A stretch of 40,769 nt of DNA from Prolixibacteraceae bacterium (GTDB lineage Bacteria; Bacteroidota; Bacteroidia; Bacteroidales; Prolixibacteraceae), in assembly GCA_023228025.1 (NCBI GenBank), contig JALOCD010000031.1, positions 1-40,769 on the forward strand, in the 5' to 3' direction. Position 1 is the first letter of the stretch, and each line of letters opens with the position of its first letter. Shown piece by piece: positions 34,313 to 40,769 of the stretch. The notes under the pieces were generated by a model. That model made no database searches. It saw only the letters and a list, made by a program, of their open reading frames with translations, and had not been told where the DNA came from. The translations under genes and the position numbers were made by a program.

Positions 34313-34894
34313 ATGTTCGAACATATAAAAGGATCAGTAATCAGTTTGACCCCGGCCGGGATAGTGATCGAGGCGGGTGATATCGGCTATTTGATCCACA
34401 TATCACTCACCACCTATTCTCAGCTTCACGGCAGTGAAAAAGCCAAATTATTCCTGCATCAGGTGATTCGCGAAGATGCCCATATTTTGTATGGATTCTT
34501 TGAACAGACAGAAAGGGAACTTTTCAGGATGCTGATCTCCGTCAATGGAATAGGAGCCAATACGGCCATTATGATGTTATCCTCACACAAACCCGACGAA
34601 CTTCAGAATGCCATTCTTACCGAGAACGTTGGATTATTGAAGAACATCAAAGGTATTGGGGTAAAGACGGCACAAAGGGTTATCATTGATCTGAAAGATA
34701 AAATCGGAAAACTTCCTGCAGGTGATTTGCTGTTCAGGTCGATCGAAAATCCCGTACGCTCGGAGGCAGTTGCCGCGTTGGAGATGCTTGGTTTTAACAA
34801 GAAAGCTGTTGAAAAACTGATCGACCAGGTGCTGACCGAGCAACCGGCCATTTCAGTTGAAAACCTGATCAAGCTTGCGCTAAAGAGTTTTTGA
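34313..34894 (+). CDS. ruvA: Holliday junction branch migration complex subunit RuvA
   Basis: Binds four-way DNA junctions as a tetramer and loads the RuvB motor. 193 aa from the ATG at 34313; a TTG two codons earlier was not used. Domain I is the OB fold (MFEHIKGSVISLTPAGIVIEAGDIGY). Domain II has the two helix-hairpin-helix motifs LISVNGIGANTAIMMLS and LKNIKGIGVKTAQRVIIDLK. Domain III (EAVAALEMLGFNKKAVEKLI) is the RuvB contact. ruvB is not adjacent. The stop lies 4 bp before the sprA start, so translation is probably coupled. Confidence 0.96.
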   Translation: MFEHIKGSVISLTPAGIVIEAGDIGYLIHISLTTYSQLHGSEKAKLFLHQVIREDAHILYGFFEQTERELFRMLISVNGIGANTAIMMLSSHKPDELQNAILTENVGLLKNIKGIGVKTAQRVIIDLKDKIGKLPAGDLLFRSIENPVRSEAVAALEMLGFNKKAVEKLIDQVLTEQPAISVENLIKLALKSF

Positions 34895-34898
34895 CCAA

Positions 34899-37800
34899 TT
34901 GAAAAAAGTACTTATCAAGACCCTTGGTGCAACATTGCTCGCCGCATGTATTGCACTGTTTTGGCATAGCAACGCATCCTTTGGAACTGCAAATGTTATG
35001 CAAAAGGGCTTTGATGCACTTTTTTTGGCCTCCGCTGATTCAGTTGCCGGTGATACAATTACCTCGCATCTTCGTGCCAAAAGAAGGGAAAATCCATTCT
35101 CTCAGTTATCTAACAGGGACAGTACTGCCTTGTATCTGAAAAAACCATCCAATATCCAGACAGAAGTTTTGTACGATGCCCTTACCGGCCAATACCTCAT
35201 CACAGAAAAAGCCGGGGCCATTGAGTACCGTTTGCCGGGATCGCTGAGCTTGCACGAATACCTTCAAAGAGACCTGAAGGAATCCGTCGACCGCTATTGG
35301 CGAAAAAAAATATCACTGAAATCCTTCGAAAGCCGGACGCAAATTATTCCACAGTTTCAAATTGGCGGAGATGCTTTCAACAAGGTGTTTGGCAGTAGTA
35401 TTGTGAACATCCGCCCTCAGGGATATGTTGAGATGAGCCTCGGGTTGAAGAGCAACAAAATTGAGAACCCAGCCATTCCAACCCGTATGCAACGCAATAC
35501 CACCTTTGATTTCAACCAAAAGATCAATGTTAGTCTGGATGGGGAGATCGGCGACCGGTTGAAGATGAGGTTCAACTACAACACCGATGCAACCTTTGAT
35601 TTTGAAAATAAAATCAAACTCAACTATGCTGGTGGTGAAGATGATATCGTTAAAAGTGTTGAGGCGGGAAATGTCTCGATGCCGCTTACCGGAACGCTGA
35701 TTCGTGGTGGTACCAATCTCTTCGGCGTCAAGACAGAACTTCAATTCGGAAAACTTTCTGTTAGCACCCTCTTTTCTCAGCAAAAAGGTGAGACCAAGGT
35801 CATCAACACGGAAGGCGGAGCAGAGCGCACAAAATTTGAAATCAATGCCACCAACTACGATGCCAACAGAAACTTCTTTCTTGCGCATCATTTTTACGAC
35901 ACTTATGACCAGGCGTTAGCCGAAATTCCTATCTTAAAAACATCTGTCACCCTCAATAAGGTTGAAATTTGGGTAACCAATAAATCAAGCCATTTTCAGG
36001 AGTCACGAAATATTCTGGCACTACTCGATCTGGGAGAAAAAGGACAAAACAAACAAAACCAGACCATTTCAGAATTTGGGGACACACCTGGTTTGCTCTA
36101 TCCTTATAACCAGCTTCCCAACAACAATATCAACGGTATATACAAAACGCTTACCACCAATTATTCAGACATTCGTGATATTGCCAGGCTCAATGAAGTT
36201 CTTAAACCTCTGTCTGCAAGGGATTTCATCGCCGGCCGCGACTATGAAAAGATCGAAAATGCCAGACGACTCGACTCAACCGAATATACTGTCAATAAGC
36301 AGTTGGGGTATATTTCCCTTAACATGGCGCTCAATGCCGACGAAATTCTGGCAGTCGCTTATCAATACACTGCCAATGGGGAGACATTCCAGGTAGGGGA
36401 ATTTTCGACCGATGGTATTGAAGCGCCAAAAACACTTGTTCTTAAGTTGTTGAAAGGAACTAACCTAAATCCCATTTTTAAAAACTGGGACCTGATGATG
36501 AAAAATATTTACAACATTCGGGCTCAGCGAATTTCGAATGAAGAGTTTAAACTCGATGTGCTATACCGGAATGATGCCTCCGGAACTGACCTCAATTACC
36601 TGCCTGATGGTCCTTTGAAAGAGAAAAACCTTCTGTCGGTTATGAACCTGGATAATCTGAACAATCAGCTTGATCCATACCCTGACGGCGTTTTTGACTT
36701 TATAGACCGAATTACCATTGATGCCCAAAAAGGAAGGATTATCTTCCCGGTTGTCCAACCATTTGGTTCTAACCTGGAGAAAAAATTCAACGGTGATGCC
36801 GCTGCGATCAAGAGGTACGTCTATTCTTCATTGTACAATAATACCCGAACGGTTGCCGAACAGGATGCCGAAAAAAATAAATACCACCTAAAGGGAAGTT
36901 ATAAGGGCCTTTCCAATTCGGAAATATCACTGGATGCCATCAACATTGCAAGGGGATCGGTAAAAGTGATGGCCGGAGGCAGGCAGCTTCAGGAAGATGT
37001 GGACTTTATCGTTGATTATACCCAGGGCCGCGTGAAGGTCATCAACCAGGGATTGCTGGAATCGGGTACCCCGATTTCCATCTCTACCGAGAGTCAGGAC
37101 CTTTTCAGCATGCAGCGCAAGACCATGCTGGGAACCCACCTGAATTACGAAATCAGCAAGAATTTCAACATCGGTTCTACGGTTATGTATCTCCTGGAAA
37201 AACCACTGACCCAGAAGGTCAACTATGGCGAGGATCCGATTGCCAACACCATGCTTGGCTTCAATGGTTCTTACAGCGCCTCCTCACCTTTTATCACCAA
37301 GATGGTGAATGCTTTGCCATTTATCAATACAAAAGAAGAATCTAAAATTGCCGTTGAAATGGAGTGGGCAAAGTTGTTCCCCGGCCATTCAAAGGCAATA
37401 TCAAAAGAAGGCGCCGTCTATCTGGATGATTTTGAGGGCACTACCACACCAATCAATTTAAAATCATTCATTGGCTGGTCTCTGGCAAGTACACCACAAG
37501 GGAATGAGCAATTCCCGGAAGGGGACCTGATCAACGATCTGGCCTATGGTTATAACAGGGCCCTTCTTTCGTGGTATGTTATTGACCCATTCATGCAACG
37601 AAATACAGCCCCTTCGTACCTTCTTCAGCAAGAAAAATTAGATGACCATCGCGTTAGGGAGGTTTTTCAGTCAGAAATTTTCCCCAACCGGCAGAATCCA
37701 ATCGGACAACCAACCAATATCCCAACCCTCGACCTGGCATTCTATCCCACCGAAAGAGGTCCCTATAATTTTGACACTTATCCGACAGGGCTTTCATCGG

Positions 37801-40769
37801 GAGTCGCGAAGGATGGCTCTCTATTAAGACCTGAAAGCCGGTGGGGAGGGATCATGCGAAAAATTGAAACCAGCGATTTTGAGGCCACCAACGTAGAGTA
37901 CATTGAATTTTGGATGATGGACCCTTTTGCTGAAGACAAAGCCGGTGATGAGAACCCCGGGGGAAACCTTATTTTTCATCTGGGGAGTGTGTCCGAAGAT
38001 ATTCTCAGGGACGGAAGAAAATCGTTTGAGCATGGCTTGCCGGCAGACGGCGATTATACCAATCTGGATGTCTCCACCTGGGGCAGGGTTTCAAAGCAAC
38101 AATCACTCGTAAAAGCCTTCGACAATTCACCACAGGCCAGGATTTTCCAGGATATTGGCTTAGACGGAATCAATTCGAAAGATGAAAAAATCTTTTACAA
38201 ACAGTTTTTGGCCTCACTGCTTCCGCTCGTTGATGCCACTGCAATGACAAAAGTTGAGAAGGATCCCTCCAGCGATGATTTTCATTACTTCAGGGGGAGT
38301 GACTTTGACCAGGAGAAAAAGGATCTCCTTGAACGATACAAATTTTACAGCAACACCGAAGGAAATTCACCAACAACAGACCAGTCGACTGAAAGTTATC
38401 CTACTGCAGCAACCTCAATTCCTGATGTAGAGGACATCAATGATGACAATACCCTCAATGAGAATGAGGCCTATTTTCAGTACAAGCTGAAGATTGACCG
38501 GGCAAACATGGCTTTGGGGAAAAACTACATCACAGACATCAAGACTTCCGAAGTTACGCTCAAAAGCGGGAAAAAATCTAATATTACCTGGTACCAGTTC
38601 AAAGTTCCGATCACCGAACCTGATAAAGCTTACGGAGCCATCAACGACTTCAGATCGATACGTTTTATGCGTATGTTGGTAAACGGATGGAAAAAGCCTG
38701 TTGTGCTAAGGTTCGCAACCCTCGATCTGGTGCGCACCAACTGGAGAAGATACGATAAAACCCTCAATCCCGATGGAAGCCCCTCATCCGTATCGACCCA
38801 GTTCGACCTGTCGGCTGTCAATATTGAGGAAAACAGTAACCGGAAACCCGTCAATTATGTATTGCCTCCGGGAGTCGACAGGGTGATCGATCCGGCCAAT
38901 GCGCAACTGCGTCAGCTTAATGAGCAATCCATGGTAATGAAAATCATGGATGTAGAACCAGGGGAAGCGAAAGCCGCTTACAAAATGACTTCTGTTGATT
39001 TGCGGCGGTACAAGAACCTAAAACTGGAGGTACATGCAGAGAAGCTGGATGGTATGCCCTTGCGGGATAACGAGCTATCCCTCTTTATACGGTTAGGTTC
39101 GGATTTTCAATACAACTACTATGAGTACGAAATACCCCTGAAACTGACTCCGCCTGGTTATTACGACAATGGAAAAGAGAGCGACCGATACATCGTGTGG
39201 CCAACAGAAAACAGAGTCTATATACCGTTGGACATGCTGCCACAACTAAAACTTGATCGTAATGCCGAAATGCATGCAAATGGTTCAACCATTGGGATGG
39301 GAGATATTTTTGAACAGGTACACAGGGGAGTTAACAGCAACCAGAACAAGATTAAAATTAAGGGAAATCCGGATCTCTCCGAGGTCAGTGTCATGATGAT
39401 TGGCGTTGGAAACAGAAAAGGTCATACGACCGGAAGCCGTTCGGCAGAGGTGTGGGTGAACGAACTGCGGTTGACCAACTTTGAGGAGAACGGCGGCTGG
39501 GCAGCCATCGGACGGGTATCCGGAAACCTTGCCGATCTGGGAACCTACTCCTTTGCCGGAAGATGGATGACATCCGGATTCGGTGATATAGACTCAAAGA
39601 TGTCGACCCGTTCGAAGGAAGACACTCGTGAATACGATGTCTCAACAAATCTCGAACTTGGAAAATTCTTCAAACCCGAATCAGGCGTGAAGATACCGAT
39701 GTACATGAGCTTTTCCAAATCAGTGGCAACGCCGGAATACTCTCCCGTCGATAAGGATGTTAAACTATCGGATGCCCTTAACAATGCTGCTACTAAGTCG
39801 GAACGGGACTCCATCAAGCAGATGTCGCTTACTTTCAATACCCGGAAAAGTATCAACTTTACCAATGTTCAGATTGACAAACCTGGGAAAAGTGGCGAAA
39901 AGAAGTTTTACGATGTTTCGAATCTTTCACTCTCCTATTCCTACAATCTTTTCCAGCATGGTGATGTCAACACACTTATAGAAAGGACGACCAACTCACG
40001 GACCTTATTGAATTATCACTTCAACAGCAGGCCAAAATCTATTGATCCATTTAAAAATTTCTCCTTTTTAAAACCAAAGTCGCTGACACTGCTCAGGGAC
40101 TTCAATTTCAGCCTGTCTCCGGCACAGGTCTCCTTCCGCTCGGATATGAACAACATGCAGAGTGATTTGCAATACCGGAATATTACCAATCCCGATTTTA
40201 TCCTGCCTGTTTCGCATCAGAATAATTTCACATGGAACCGTTATTATGATTTACGGTTTGACCTCACCAGAAGCCTTAAACTTGATTTCTCTGCCATCAA
40301 TGCTTCACGGATCGGCGATCCGTTGAAAATTAATACGTTGAATCAGGGAACCTACGAATTGAGACGCGATTCTATCTGGAGGTCAATACTGGAAGGCGGA
40401 AAAAATACCCATTACCATCATACCTGGAATGCCACATATACCCTGCCAATCAACAAGATTCCATTGCTTGATTGGACTTCCGCTTCTGCTGTTTATCAGG
40501 CCGGATATGATTGGAACCTTGCCCCGGTTACGCGCGGGGATTATCAATTGGGAAACTCCATCAGCAACATGAATTCGATTCAGTTGAATGGTCAGCTTGA
40601 CTTTCTGCAATTGTACAACAAAGTACCTTATCTAAGAAAAGTAAATCAAAAATATGGCGAATTCAGCAGGGGAAGAAGAGAGAGTCAGGAGAGCAGCCGC
40701 CAAAGATATTCTGGTCAACAAATTGCTGTGCCACCTCAAAAATACCAGGAACAAAACCTGAAACTCAAA
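34899..40769 (+). CDS. sprA: SprA, outer-membrane translocon of type IX secretion, 3'-truncated by window end
   Basis: SprA is the very large beta-barrel through which T9SS cargo crosses the outer membrane; in gliding species it is also needed for surface adhesin display. 1957 codons are open to the window end without a stop, against a usual total of roughly 2300-2500, so the C-terminal part is missing. I checked the frame at the start, near 37383 and near 40563, and found no shift. The start is TTG at 34899: it gives a proper signal peptide (MKKVLIKTLGATLLAACIAL, ending near NAS), and no ATG fits. Recognisable blocks are the repeated N-terminal SprA segment (INVSLDGEIGDRLKMRFNYN), VDYTQGRVKVIN-like motifs, DDFEGTTTPINL (from residue 843) and LDFLQLYNKVPYLRKVN close to the window end. 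The window also encodes two predicted T9SS cargo proteins. Confidence 0.95.
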   Translation, partial: MKKVLIKTLGATLLAACIALFWHSNASFGTANVMQKGFDALFLASADSVAGDTITSHLRAKRRENPFSQLSNRDSTALYLKKPSNIQTEVLYDALTGQYLITEKAGAIEYRLPGSLSLHEYLQRDLKESVDRYWRKKISLKSFESRTQIIPQFQIGGDAFNKVFGSSIVNIRPQGYVEMSLGLKSNKIENPAIPTRMQRNTTFDFNQKINVSLDGEIGDRLKMRFNYNTDATFDFENKIKLNYAGGEDDIVKSVEAGNVSMPLTGTLIRGGTNLFGVKTELQFGKLSVSTLFSQQKGETKVINTEGGAERTKFEINATNYDANRNFFLAHHFYDTYDQALAEIPILKTSVTLNKVEIWVTNKSSHFQESRNILALLDLGEKGQNKQNQTISEFGDTPGLLYPYNQLPNNNINGIYKTLTTNYSDIRDIARLNEVLKPLSARDFIAGRDYEKIENARRLDSTEYTVNKQLGYISLNMALNADEILAVAYQYTANGETFQVGEFSTDGIEAPKTLVLKLLKGTNLNPIFKNWDLMMKNIYNIRAQRISNEEFKLDVLYRNDASGTDLNYLPDGPLKEKNLLSVMNLDNLNNQLDPYPDGVFDFIDRITIDAQKGRIIFPVVQPFGSNLEKKFNGDAAAIKRYVYSSLYNNTRTVAEQDAEKNKYHLKGSYKGLSNSEISLDAINIARGSVKVMAGGRQLQEDVDFIVDYTQGRVKVINQGLLESGTPISISTESQDLFSMQRKTMLGTHLNYEISKNFNIGSTVMYLLEKPLTQKVNYGEDPIANTMLGFNGSYSASSPFITKMVNALPFINTKEESKIAVEMEWAKLFPGHSKAISKEGAVYLDDFEGTTTPINLKSFIGWSLASTPQGNEQFPEGDLINDLAYGYNRALLSWYVIDPFMQRNTAPSYLLQQEKLDDHRVREVFQSEIFPNRQNPIGQPTNIPTLDLAFYPTERGPYNFDTYPTGLSSGVAKDGSLLRPESRWGGIMRKIETSDFEATNVEYIEFWMMDPFAEDKAGDENPGGNLIFHLGSVSEDILRDGRKSFEHGLPADGDYTNLDVSTWGRVSKQQSLVKAFDNSPQARIFQDIGLDGINSKDEKIFYKQFLASLLPLVDATAMTKVEKDPSSDDFHYFRGSDFDQEKKDLLERYKFYSNTEGNSPTTDQSTESYPTAATSIPDVEDINDDNTLNENEAYFQYKLKIDRANMALGKNYITDIKTSEVTLKSGKKSNITWYQFKVPITEPDKAYGAINDFRSIRFMRMLVNGWKKPVVLRFATLDLVRTNWRRYDKTLNPDGSPSSVSTQFDLSAVNIEENSNRKPVNYVLPPGVDRVIDPANAQLRQLNEQSMVMKIMDVEPGEAKAAYKMTSVDLRRYKNLKLEVHAEKLDGMPLRDNELSLFIRLGSDFQYNYYEYEIPLKLTPPGYYDNGKESDRYIVWPTENRVYIPLDMLPQLKLDRNAEMHANGSTIGMGDIFEQVHRGVNSNQNKIKIKGNPDLSEVSVMMIGVGNRKGHTTGSRSAEVWVNELRLTNFEENGGWAAIGRVSGNLADLGTYSFAGRWMTSGFGDIDSKMSTRSKEDTREYDVSTNLELGKFFKPESGVKIPMYMSFSKSVATPEYSPVDKDVKLSDALNNAATKSERDSIKQMSLTFNTRKSINFTNVQIDKPGKSGEKKFYDVSNLSLSYSYNLFQHGDVNTLIERTTNSRTLLNYHFNSRPKSIDPFKNFSFLKPKSLTLLRDFNFSLSPAQVSFRSDMNNMQSDLQYRNITNPDFILPVSHQNNFTWNRYYDLRFDLTRSLKLDFSAINASRIGDPLKINTLNQGTYELRRDSIWRSILEGGKNTHYHHTWNATYTLPINKIPLLDWTSASAVYQAGYDWNLAPVTRGDYQLGNSISNMNSIQLNGQLDFLQLYNKVPYLRKVNQKYGEFSRGRRESQESSRQRYSGQQIAVPPQKYQEQNLKLK

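Noticed and set aside
34899..40769. Frameshifted or broken sprA because no complete frame ends in the window
   Set aside because: The same frame is open from the TTG to the last base, with SprA-like sequence at beginning, middle and end; it is simply cut by the window.

Overview
The window comes from a member of the Bacteroidota, probably an environmental lineage of class Bacteroidia; I cannot name the family. The evidence is the gene content: a type IX secretion (T9SS) translocon gene sprA, two proteins with the gliding-motility-associated C-terminal (type B sorting) domain, an S46 dipeptidyl-peptidase, and a TonB-dependent receptor with a carboxypeptidase-like N-terminal domain. Several gene starts are also preceded by the Bacteroidota -7 promoter element TAnnTTTG, and few have Shine-Dalgarno sites. 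No rRNA, tRNA or CRISPR array was recognised.

Layout. 1-3081: the 3' part of a type I L-asparaginase gene, then aspS (minus) and tadA (plus), divergent with 45 bp between starts. 3421-14377: two three-gene sets of secreted proteins facing each other (plus set 3421-6733, minus set 6742-14377). Each set runs large Ig/HYR-type protein, then a ~355-residue secreted protein of unrecognised family, then a gliding-CTD protein. The two sets are diverged copies in mirror image, with only 8 bp between their convergent stops. 14884-21703: an orphan RND/HlyD-type adaptor (minus), then kbl, an S46 peptidase, rnhA and waaA (plus). 21972-24518: B12-dependent ribonucleotide reductase nrdJ. 24598-25537: a small REP-associated tyrosine transposase (IS200/RAYT type) flanked by inverted ~62-bp repeats, next to a second repeat pair with no transposase. 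25543-31093: minus-strand mqnC, speA and a TonB-dependent receptor, the last two 12 bp apart. 31427-32881: M17 leucyl aminopeptidase. 33229 to the end: pdxA, ruvA and sprA closely packed, with sprA cut by the window end.

How the genes fit together. SprA is the outer-membrane channel of T9SS. The two gliding-CTD proteins are predicted T9SS cargo. The mirror-image sets therefore look like a surface or extracellular assembly exported by T9SS. The large proteins of the two sets share an unnamed C-terminal domain of about 145-155 residues, and the middle proteins share a conserved C-terminal strand-like motif. This duplicated cassette is the best candidate for an undescribed system here; its function is not known from sequence. 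The remaining genes are housekeeping: translation fidelity, lipid A/Kdo, menaquinone by the futalosine route, polyamine precursor, PLP, Holliday junction and deoxynucleotide synthesis.

Start codons: several reading frames can be extended upstream to a TTG, but for aspS, rnhA, waaA, ruvA, the transposase and both gliding-CTD genes an in-frame ATG shortly downstream fits the family better, and I used it. sprA appears truly to use TTG.
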